NCBI GenBank assembly: GCA_017632155.1
Contig: JAGBRZ010000088.1
Span: 1-5,258 of the forward strand
Length of the DNA: 5,258 nt
Reading direction: 5' to 3'
DNA from: Clostridia bacterium
GTDB taxonomy: Bacteria > Bacillota_A > Clostridia > Oscillospirales > CAG-272
Part shown: positions 1 through 5,222 of the stretch, in pieces
Numbering within the stretch: position 1 is the stretch's first letter
Layout: each line of letters begins with the position of its first letter
Translations under genes and position numbers: made by a program
Notes under the pieces: model-generated
Database searches by the model: none
Seen by the model: only the letters and a program-made list of their open reading frames with translations
Told to the model about the DNA's origin: nothing

Positions 1-4
1 TCAA

Positions 5-11
5 AGAGGTG
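5..11 (+). promoter_or_regulatory. Ribosome binding site of the first extended sigma gene
   Basis: AGAGGTG lies eight to nine bases before the GTG at 19 and supports that start. The surrounding TCAAAGAGGT matches the TCAAAAGAGGT in front of the second extended sigma gene, so the two paralogs share at least the end of their leaders. Promoter sequences would lie outside the window. Confidence 0.7.
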
Positions 12-18
12 CAAACAA

Positions 19-1683
19 GTGAACAGACAAGACGTAGAGAAAACCATAACTGAATACCTAAAGCCCATATTCGGATTTGCTCTGAAGAGATGTAAAAGCA
101 TCCACGATGCAGAGGATCTGTCGCAGGAGATTGCGATAAGAGCGTTCCGTGCGCTCCTTGTCAAGGATGACGTCGCGGACATGGGAAAGTTCATTTGGAC
201 CGTTGCCCATAACACGCTCAGCAACTACTATCGTGATGCTGCGAAAAGTATGGTCGGTGTTTCTATTGATGAGGTTGCGGAGCTGATTGCAGATCCGTAC
301 TCTGAACTGGACACCGACGACAATACAGAAGCTATCCATCGTCTCCAGACTGAGATTGCTTACCTTTCTAAGCTGCAAAGAAGAATAGTGATTGCGTATT
401 ATTTCGAGAATCGCAAACAGGCAGATATTGCTCGGGAACTGGATATTCCTCTCGGCACTGTCAAGTGGCACTTGTTTGAAGCTAAAAAAGAATTGAAACG
501 AGGTATGGATACGATGAGAAAAGCAAGCGAACTCAAGTTTAACCCTATTAAATTCCACTCCTATGGCATCAATGGTTCCGTAGGTAAAAAATCTCCCGAC
601 GAGTTCTTCCGTTCCACACTGGCTCAGAATATCTGCTACTGTGTGCGTAATACGGCAAAGACCATTAACGAGATTGCCGATGACCTGGGTGTTTCCCCCG
701 TGTACGTAGAAACAGAAGTTGAATTCCTTGAGGAATACGGCTTCCTGCAGGCACAAAAGGATAAGTACATTATCAACTTCATCATCAGCGAGCCGACTGC
801 AGAACTGCTTACCATGCAGAACGATATGTACAAGCGTGCTGCTGAGCTGTTTGCGAACGATCTGTATGATGAGCTGACCTCTTCCGGCATTCTTGACGAT
901 CCGGACATCTTATGTGGTCAAACTGACGCTCCCATCTCCTTGACTGAGTCGCCTAAAGCGGACCGTAATTTCATCCTGTGGACGCTGATTCCTTATATAG
1001 CAGCTTGGTCCGGCGAGAAACTGATGGATGAGAGCATTTCTTTTGAAGAGGTTGCCACGATCCGTCCGGATGGTGCTCATAATATCTATCACGCGTCTGT
1101 AGTGCCGGATGAAATGGTTCTTCCTGATGACTATGTTTATATGAGAAACTGGTGCGGTCCTATGTGGAATAAGGGTGATTACCAGATGATGTGGCAAATT
1201 GATTCGGAATGGTCTGATAGAGCGCCCGTAAAAGAGCGAAACATCCCTGAAGAACAAGAGCGAACAATTACTCTCCTAAATTGGGAAAAACATAATTTGC
1301 TCTCTAAGCACGATTACGCATGGCTTGCAGAACGTGGTTATATCAAAACCAATGGCGATTATGACGGACACTTCAAATCTGCATGGCAGATCGTGGTTTT
1401 GGCAAGCAATGAAATTCGTGATAAACTTCTTGCTATCGGCGAGCGAATCAAGGTAAAGTATCAGACTGAGTTTGATGCGCTGAAGGCGCCTTATGCCGAG
1501 GCTGTACTGGAATCGGTTCCTGCACACCTTAGAAAGATTAAAGCATATGAATTGCAGTTTGTATTCCACGCTGATGGATGGTTCCTGGTACACTGTATCA
1601 CAGCGCTCTTGAAGAACGGCAAACTGAAGGAGCCTACCGAAGGCCAGAGAAAATCCTTGACCACACTGATTGCCAACGTGTAA
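19..1683 (+). CDS. ECF-like sigma-70 factor with large C-terminal extension (paralog 1)
   Basis: Predicted RNA polymerase sigma factor, 554 aa, GTG start supported by AGAGGTG upstream. Sigma region 2 covers about residues 10-75, with the core-binding motif DAEDLSQE (30-37) and a region 2.4-like WTVAHNTLSNYYRD (60-73). Region 4 covers about 113-165, with the helix-turn-helix DIARELDIPLGTVKWHL (136-152). A typical ECF sigma stops near residue 170-190; this one continues for nearly 390 residues. Residues 198-255 look like a winged helix: a TINEIADDLGVSPVYVE helix pair (215-231), then EFLEEYGFL and a beta-like YIINFII. Residues 256-554 are rich in Trp and Asp and I do not recognise them. No transmembrane segment is apparent, so the protein should be cytoplasmic. 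The next gene is a paralog with the same layout (shared IPAHL/VPAHL and GKL near the C-terminus). Sigma identity is secure; the extension's role as sensor or built-in anti-sigma is inference. Confidence 0.9.
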   Translation: MNRQDVEKTITEYLKPIFGFALKRCKSIHDAEDLSQEIAIRAFRALLVKDDVADMGKFIWTVAHNTLSNYYRDAAKSMVGVSIDEVAELIADPYSELDTDDNTEAIHRLQTEIAYLSKLQRRIVIAYYFENRKQADIARELDIPLGTVKWHLFEAKKELKRGMDTMRKASELKFNPIKFHSYGINGSVGKKSPDEFFRSTLAQNICYCVRNTAKTINEIADDLGVSPVYVETEVEFLEEYGFLQAQKDKYIINFIISEPTAELLTMQNDMYKRAAELFANDLYDELTSSGILDDPDILCGQTDAPISLTESPKADRNFILWTLIPYIAAWSGEKLMDESISFEEVATIRPDGAHNIYHASVVPDEMVLPDDYVYMRNWCGPMWNKGDYQMMWQIDSEWSDRAPVKERNIPEEQERTITLLNWEKHNLLSKHDYAWLAERGYIKTNGDYDGHFKSAWQIVVLASNEIRDKLLAIGERIKVKYQTEFDALKAPYAEAVLESVPAHLRKIKAYELQFVFHADGWFLVHCITALLKNGKLKEPTEGQRKSLTTLIANV

Positions 1684-1690
1684 GCAAATG

Positions 1691-1718
1691 GGCCGCTGCA
1701 GGTTTTCCTGCGGCGGCT
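1691..1718 (+). terminator. Stem-loop after paralog 1, without an adjacent T-tract
   Basis: A 10-bp stem pairs CCGCTGCAGG (1693-1702) with CCTGCGGCGG (1707-1716) around a TTTT loop, with one T-G wobble. It can be extended by G1692-C1717 and a G-T wobble. The stem is identical to the one after paralog 2. CTACCCC follows instead of a T-run; the nearest run is seven T at 1740-1746. It may be a weak terminator, an mRNA 3'-end stabiliser, or a degenerate copy that lets transcription continue into paralog 2. Confidence 0.55.
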
Positions 1719-1756
1719 ACCCCTGTTTCTGTAGAAAAATTTTTTTGAAAAAACAT

Positions 1757-1784
1757 TGAACCGAGAAGCTATTGTTGCGACCTT
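1757..1784 (+). promoter_or_regulatory. Possible ECF-type promoter of paralog 2
   Basis: TGAACC (1757-1762) is followed after 15 bases by CGACCT (1778-1783), resembling ECF promoters with an AAC-type -35 and a CGAC/CGTC-type -10. The same TGAACC hexamer opens the much better promoter at 4636. The predicted start would fall near 1790, leaving a short leader before the ATG at 1817. The spacing is one base short of the usual 16-17, so this is a weak call. A sigma-A alternative, TTGAAA (1745-1750), lacks a good -10. Confidence 0.3.
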
Positions 1785-1789
1785 GTAGG

Positions 1790-1801
1790 TGAAAGCTTTC
1801 A
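1790..1801. repeat. Perfect 12-bp palindrome upstream of paralog 2
   Basis: TGAAAGCTTTCA reads identically on both strands. It ends two bases before the AGAGGT ribosome binding site (1804-1809). It could be an operator or a small hairpin affecting ribosome access. The window opens on TCAAAGAGG, the matching right-hand end of this element, so paralog 1 may have the same palindrome just outside the window. Confidence 0.5.
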
Positions 1802-1803
1802 AA

Positions 1804-1809
1804 AGAGGT
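1804..1809 (+). promoter_or_regulatory. Ribosome binding site of the second extended sigma gene
   Basis: AGAGGT stands seven bases before the ATG at 1817 and fixes this start. It has the same core as the site in front of paralog 1. Confidence 0.7.
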
Positions 1810-1816
1810 ACCGAAG

Positions 1817-3496
1817 ATGCAAAGCAAAGACTTAGAAAACTACATAGAATTCCTGTTATCTGCAGCCTTACAAAGATGCGGCAATATATATGATGCTGAA
1901 GATCTAACACAGGAGACACTTCTTGCAGCACTGTCATATTTGGCACGTGGCAAAGATATTCAAGATGTAAAAGCGTGGCTTCTCGTTGTTATGGGGCGAA
2001 AATTCAATGACATGCTCCGTAAAAGATATAAGCAACCAATAGTCAGTATTGGAGATGACTTTGATATCGTTGATGAGAACGCAATAATCCAATTGAATGA
2101 TGAAGACGACGAAGCGGAGAACGTTCGTAAAGCAGTTGCTTACCTTGCCAAAAACTATCGCGAGGTTATCGTGCGGTACTACATGAACGGTCAGAGCGTA
2201 AGTCAGATTGCATCAGAATTGGGCATTCCCGAGGGAACTGTAAAAAGCAGATTGCATCTTGGCAGAGATCATGTAAAGAAAGGAATCAGCGATATGGAAA
2301 AATACTCAAAGCAAAGTTATTCACCTATAACACTTCATGTTTCTTACAGTGGAAATCCCGGATTGAACGGAGAGCCGATCACACTTATCAAAAACGATCT
2401 TATTGCCCAGAATATCCTGTGGCTGGCTTACTCTAAGCCGGTAACTATTGAGGAGATTGCATTGTCTATCGGTATTCCGGCAGCATATGTAGAACCTATT
2501 GTTGAAAAGCTGGTAGACGGTGAACTAATGAAAAAGGTTGGGAACAAAGTTTATACAGACTTTATGATTTCAACTTTGGATGATAAGGAAAAGCATATTC
2601 CTGCGCAGAAAAAATGTGTACATGAGAATTTTGAGTTATTCTGGAATGCTATCGAAAAAGCCCTTGTGAAGCTCCGTCAGTGTGAGTTTTACAAAAGATG
2701 TTCATTTGATGCAAGAAACTCCCTGGAACTGTATGTTGCATTCAACTGTCTGGACTACGGAACATATATGACCTTCTCTGAAATATTCAATGCTGAACAG
2801 CAATTTAATGAACGTCCTAACGGTGGACGATGGATTGCCTTTGGCCATGTTAATTTCAAGGAGTTTGATTACAAGGATCATATCGAGTTGTTGGCACATT
2901 CTTACTCGGGTGAACGCGTTGCAAGGTTTGACAAATATGCCAATTGCGAGATGCTTGAAATGCACGTGTATGGTGCAGACGGATTCCCGTGTTACCCATA
3001 TTATCATTCGGCCGATTATACATTTTTCCCTAAGAACACCTTTGTTGATGCAGAGATTGCAAAGCTACTCTACATTATGCACACGGGAATTGATCCTGAA
3101 AGTGTAGGTTTCAATCCGGAATATCTCAAAGCTATTCCTTGGCTCACAAAATGTAAGATATTCCGTGAGGAAGTCGGAAAACCAGTCATCAACATTCCTA
3201 TTCTATGTAAGGATGAGGCACAAGTTTTGTGGAACCTTTGTACGGAAGCGAAGTACGAGATAGTAAATGATCTAAAAGAGCTGCTTACCGAGTTTTTCAG
3301 AGGAAAGAAGCAAGAAATACCTGCACATCTGGATAGTGTTCCTTTGCAGAAACAATATCTGTATGCAGATAATGCTATGCTTTTTGCCACAATAAGAGAG
3401 GCTATTTCAAGAGGCAAGCTGTATGACGGTAATTATGACGACGATAGCAACGGCGTCAATCAGCCTCCTTGCCCTATGGTTTTAGTAATCGGTTAA
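1817..3496 (+). CDS. ECF-like sigma-70 factor with large C-terminal extension (paralog 2)
   Basis: Predicted RNA polymerase sigma factor, 559 aa, ATG start with AGAGGT seven bases upstream. Region 2 spans about residues 8-72 (DAEDLTQETLLAA at 26-38; WLLVVMGRKFNDMLRKRYK at 54-72). An acidic linker (NDEDDEAEN, 94-102) leads to region 4 at about 103-156, with helix-turn-helix SVSQIASELGIPEGTVKSRL (127-146). A winged-helix-like segment covers about 193-252 (TIEEIALSIGIPAAYVE at 210-226), aligning with the same segment of paralog 1. The remaining 300 residues are unrecognised. Landmarks shared with paralog 1 are RPNGGRWIAFGHV (333-345; RPDGAHNIYHASV in paralog 1), IPAHL (501-505) and a late GKL. 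The C-terminus adds a DDDSN/proline tail absent from paralog 1. The recognition helix has the canonical KSRL where paralog 1 has KWHL, so the two may prefer different -35 elements. No membrane segment is seen. The function of the extension is unknown. Confidence 0.9.
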   Translation: MQSKDLENYIEFLLSAALQRCGNIYDAEDLTQETLLAALSYLARGKDIQDVKAWLLVVMGRKFNDMLRKRYKQPIVSIGDDFDIVDENAIIQLNDEDDEAENVRKAVAYLAKNYREVIVRYYMNGQSVSQIASELGIPEGTVKSRLHLGRDHVKKGISDMEKYSKQSYSPITLHVSYSGNPGLNGEPITLIKNDLIAQNILWLAYSKPVTIEEIALSIGIPAAYVEPIVEKLVDGELMKKVGNKVYTDFMISTLDDKEKHIPAQKKCVHENFELFWNAIEKALVKLRQCEFYKRCSFDARNSLELYVAFNCLDYGTYMTFSEIFNAEQQFNERPNGGRWIAFGHVNFKEFDYKDHIELLAHSYSGERVARFDKYANCEMLEMHVYGADGFPCYPYYHSADYTFFPKNTFVDAEIAKLLYIMHTGIDPESVGFNPEYLKAIPWLTKCKIFREEVGKPVINIPILCKDEAQVLWNLCTEAKYEIVNDLKELLTEFFRGKKQEIPAHLDSVPLQKQYLYADNAMLFATIREAISRGKLYDGNYDDDSNGVNQPPCPMVLVIG

Positions 3497-3504
3497 GAAC
3501 TTTT

Positions 3505-3540
3505 GACCGCTGCAGGTTCTCCTGCGGCGGTTTTCTCTTT
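3505..3540 (+). terminator. Rho-independent terminator after paralog 2
   Basis: A 10-bp stem pairs CCGCTGCAGG (3507-3516) with CCTGCGGCGG (3521-3530) around a TTCT loop, extended by A-T and G-T pairs. It is followed by TTTTCTCTTT. The position ten bases after the stop codon and the T-rich tail make this a convincing intrinsic terminator that separates the sigma pair from the DeoR unit. The stem is identical to the hairpin after paralog 1. Confidence 0.85.
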
Positions 3541-3574
3541 GCTCAAATATACGCAAATCCGATTACCGAAAGCG

Positions 3575-3603
3575 TTGAATTGTTACCGTTTATGTTGTAT
3601 AAT
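3575..3603 (+). promoter_or_regulatory. Sigma-A type promoter of the deoR-like/XRE unit
   Basis: TTGAAT (3575-3580) and a consensus TATAAT (3598-3603) are separated by 17 bases. Transcription would begin near 3610, just after the preceding terminator, giving a leader of about 43 bases before the ATG at 3653. Confidence 0.8.
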
Positions 3604-3610
3604 GATGATG

Positions 3611-3620
3611 TCGAATTCGA
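3611..3620. promoter_or_regulatory. Palindrome at the predicted start site, candidate DeoR operator
   Basis: TCGAATTCGA is a perfect 10-bp palindrome lying at about +1 to +10 of the predicted transcript. DeoR-family repressors often control their own promoter, so this is a reasonable candidate for an autoregulatory operator. A short palindrome can occur by chance and no second copy was seen in the window. Confidence 0.35.
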
Positions 3621-3652
3621 TAATACATTATTCTCAATTTGGAGGTATGGTT

Positions 3653-4429
3653 ATGTTTATTGAAGAACGCCATCAAAAAATTTCAGATACTATTAAAGCG
3701 AACGGTAAGATCACCATTGCTGAAATTACAAGTAAGTACGGAATATCCGATGAGTCTGCACGCAGGGATCTGCGACTGCTCGAACAGAAAGGCATTTGCA
3801 AGAGAACTCACGGCGGTGCCATTTCGATAGGACAGGTGAGCGTCAGGCCCCCGGTTGATAGAAATTTTGATAATATGCCTATCTTTGATAACTACAGAGA
3901 AATTTCCCGTGTTGCTGCAGGAAAGATCCGTGAGAATGATACGGTATATCTTACCGGTGGTTCGTTTGGTCATATTATGGTTTCGTTTTTGCCTCGCGAT
4001 ATCCATTACACTGTAGTCGTGAATTCAGTTGATATTGGCAAGGAACTCAGAAGTTTTGAAAACATCGACGTATATATCGCTGGTGGTAAGATGCGACAAA
4101 GCGGTTCACTGGTTGATAGCCTGGCCAACGAATTTGTAAGCAGATTGCATTTTGATCTCTGCTTTATTACCGGAGCCGGTCTGACAGCGGAGTTCGGTCT
4201 ATCCAACGGTACGGACGAAACGGCAACATTCCAGCGCACGGTAATTAAAAACAGCCGCAGCAGATGCCTTGTCATACCGAGTTCAAAGATCGGCGTCGAT
4301 TCCTTCATTAAAGTGTGTGATGTAGATGCTTTTGATTCAATTATCACAGACTGGGATTGCGTAGAAGATCAGATTGCTGCCATCGAAGAGAGAGGCGTCG
4401 AGATAATGGTTGTTGAGGAGCCAAAATGA
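3653..4429 (+). CDS. DeoR-family transcriptional regulator
   Basis: 258-aa cytoplasmic DNA-binding repressor. The start is ATG 3653, with GGAGGT (3641-3646) six bases upstream. An in-frame ATG at 3647 abuts the ribosome binding site and is unlikely. The N-terminal DeoR helix-turn-helix covers residues 3-57, with the family signature running ISDESARRDLRLLEQKG (31-47) to RTHGGAI (51-57). The C-terminal DeoR sensor domain (related to ribose-5-phosphate isomerase) covers about 80-237, with NSVDIG (124-129), AGGKMRQSGSL (143-153) and ITGAGLTAEFGLS (172-184). Family members usually bind a phosphorylated sugar. Here the usual D-x-G-T/S-T phosphate-site loop reads TGGSFGH (101-107), and the usual D-x-SK motif reads PSSK (209-212), so the effector may differ. 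No sugar kinase, transporter or isomerase gene is nearby. It is cotranscribed with the XRE gene, overlapping by four bases. The family call is secure; the target is unknown. Confidence 0.92.
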   Translation: MFIEERHQKISDTIKANGKITIAEITSKYGISDESARRDLRLLEQKGICKRTHGGAISIGQVSVRPPVDRNFDNMPIFDNYREISRVAAGKIRENDTVYLTGGSFGHIMVSFLPRDIHYTVVVNSVDIGKELRSFENIDVYIAGGKMRQSGSLVDSLANEFVSRLHFDLCFITGAGLTAEFGLSNGTDETATFQRTVIKNSRSRCLVIPSSKIGVDSFIKVCDVDAFDSIITDWDCVEDQIAAIEERGVEIMVVEEPK

Positions 4430-4632
4430 ACCGTGAGCAAAAACTACGGAATCTGATCCTGGACAGATATACGAGCCTTCGCCAGTTCGCTATCGAGGCA
4501 GATATTCCGTATAGCACTCTAATGACCTTACTATCTCGTGATATTGGCGGGGCATCTTTCGATGTAGTAATCAAGATTTGCAGAAAACTTGAAATAGACC
4601 CATTAGATTTTTATTCGGAAAATAATTCTTAA
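4426..4632 (+). CDS. Small XRE/Cro-type helix-turn-helix protein
   Basis: 68-aa protein made almost entirely of a five-helix Cro/CI-type DNA-binding domain. The turn region is about residues 17-45 (SLRQFAIEADIPYSTLMTLL at 17-36), followed by the usual VIKICRKLEIDPLDFY (48-63), which ends this domain family. There is no effector or dimerisation domain beyond it. The ATG overlaps the DeoR stop as ATGA, and GAGGAG (4415-4420) lies five bases upstream, so translation is probably coupled to the DeoR gene. No terminator hairpin follows: the ECF promoter's -35 begins three bases after the stop. It could be a co-regulator of the DeoR target or control the neighbouring sigma gene; neither is shown by the sequence. 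Confidence 0.85.
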   Translation: MNREQKLRNLILDRYTSLRQFAIEADIPYSTLMTLLSRDIGGASFDVVIKICRKLEIDPLDFYSENNS

Positions 4633-4635
4633 AAA

Positions 4636-4663
4636 TGAACCTTTTGATACCCACACCCGTCTA
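4636..4663 (+). promoter_or_regulatory. ECF-type sigma promoter before the short sigma gene
   Basis: TGAACC (4636-4641) is followed after 16 bases by CGTCTA (4658-4663), within TGAACCTTTT and CCGTCTATATAAG. This fits the AAC-type -35 and CGTC-type -10 of Bacillota ECF promoters such as those of SigV/SigW-like factors (SigW: TGAAAC, 16 bases, CGTA). Transcription should begin near 4670, giving a leader of about 43 bases. As ECF factors commonly transcribe their own operon, the most likely reader is the protein encoded just downstream. Confidence 0.75.
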
Positions 4664-4667
4664 TATA

Positions 4668-4689
4668 AGTGAAACCGGTTTTAATCACT
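4668..4689. repeat. Nested inverted repeat at the predicted ECF start site
   Basis: AGTGA (4668-4672) and TCACT (4685-4689) are inverted arms. Between them lies AACCGGTT, the core of a perfect 10-bp palindrome AAACCGGTTT (4672-4681). The element begins at the predicted transcription start. It may be an operator, for example for the XRE protein, or a 5' leader hairpin. Confidence 0.35.
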
Positions 4690-4700
4690 CATAGACCAAA

Positions 4701-4706
4701 GGAGGT
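4701..4706 (+). promoter_or_regulatory. Strong ribosome binding site fixing the GTG start of the short sigma gene
   Basis: AAAGGAGGTGAT around this core is close to the full anti-Shine-Dalgarno complement. It lies six bases before GTG 4713. The ATGs at 4708, 4711 and 4717 are all out of frame with the sigma protein, so GTG is the start. Confidence 0.8.
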
Positions 4707-4712
4707 GATGAT

Positions 4713-5219
4713 GTGGATGAGTTTGAGAACTTGCTGGAAGCAGAACGTGTTTCTGTGGAACGGTTTGTGAGATTTCGGATGAGCTCTAAAGCGGATGCAG
4801 ACGATGTGCTGCAGGAGATATTCCTTACAGCATATCAGAAGTTTCCTCAGCTGAAGAATAAGGACTCATTCAAAGCATGGATCATTAGCATCGCAAGAAA
4901 CAAATGCAATGATTATTTCAGAAAGAAAGCGACTCAGTACGAAATTCCGATTGACGAGTTGACAGAAAAGGAACTATCAGACGGCAGGCATGGTGTTTCC
5001 GTAGTTAATACTGTAAGAGAAACGTTGAGTTTGCTCGGTGATAAGGATAAGCAGATCCTTTACCTTTACTTCTGGAAAGAGATGCCGCAATCAGAAATCG
5101 CAAAACAACTGAACATCCCTATTGGGACGGTAAAAAGCAGACTGCATACAGCAAAACAAAACTTCAAAAATAAGTATCCATATCGCACCGATGTATCGAA
5201 AGGAGAACGCAGCATGTAA
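4713..5219 (+). CDS. ECF-type RNA polymerase sigma factor (short form)
   Basis: 168-aa sigma-70-family factor with GTG start. Region 2 spans about residues 12-73, including the core-binding motif DADDVLQEIFLTAY (28-41) and the -10-recognition part AWIISIARNKCNDYFRKK (55-72). Region 4 spans about 100-155, with helix-turn-helix SEIAKQLNIPIGTVKSRLHT (127-146). The length is ordinary for an ECF factor, unlike the two long sigma genes upstream. It lies behind an ECF-type promoter that it probably reads itself. ECF genes are usually followed by an anti-sigma gene, and an open frame does follow to the window edge. The last codons are AGC ATG TAA, where the ATG sits eight bases after AAAGGAG (5199-5205). 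This looks like the start of the partner gene, yet it is in the sigma frame and meets the stop at once. The sigma assignment is secure; target genes are not identifiable here. Confidence 0.92.
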   Translation: MDEFENLLEAERVSVERFVRFRMSSKADADDVLQEIFLTAYQKFPQLKNKDSFKAWIISIARNKCNDYFRKKATQYEIPIDELTEKELSDGRHGVSVVNTVRETLSLLGDKDKQILYLYFWKEMPQSEIAKQLNIPIGTVKSRLHTAKQNFKNKYPYRTDVSKGERSM

Positions 5220-5222
5220 AAG

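Noticed and set aside
58..756. Long minus-strand open frame of 232 codons
   Set aside because: It lies wholly opposite the well-supported sigma gene, with no recognisable motifs and no ribosome binding site that I can see. It is a shadow of the coding strand.
1745..1773. Sigma-A promoter TTGAAA-N17-GCTATT before paralog 2
   Set aside because: The -35 is good but the -10 matches only three of six consensus positions. The A/T tracts around it can produce such hexamers by chance.
2790..3107. Plus-strand 105-codon frame within paralog 2
   Set aside because: It overlaps the extended sigma gene in another frame, shows no domain, and lacks a convincing ribosome binding site.
3503..3652. Upstream extension of the DeoR reading frame to a TTG at 3503
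   Set aside because: It would start inside the terminator hairpin and run through the sigma-A promoter. The extra 50 residues do not resemble a DeoR N-terminus, and GGAGGT fits the ATG at 3653.
3469..3663. 64-codon plus-strand frame spanning the end of paralog 2 and the DeoR leader
   Set aside because: It crosses the terminator and promoter, has no start signal, and shows no protein motif.
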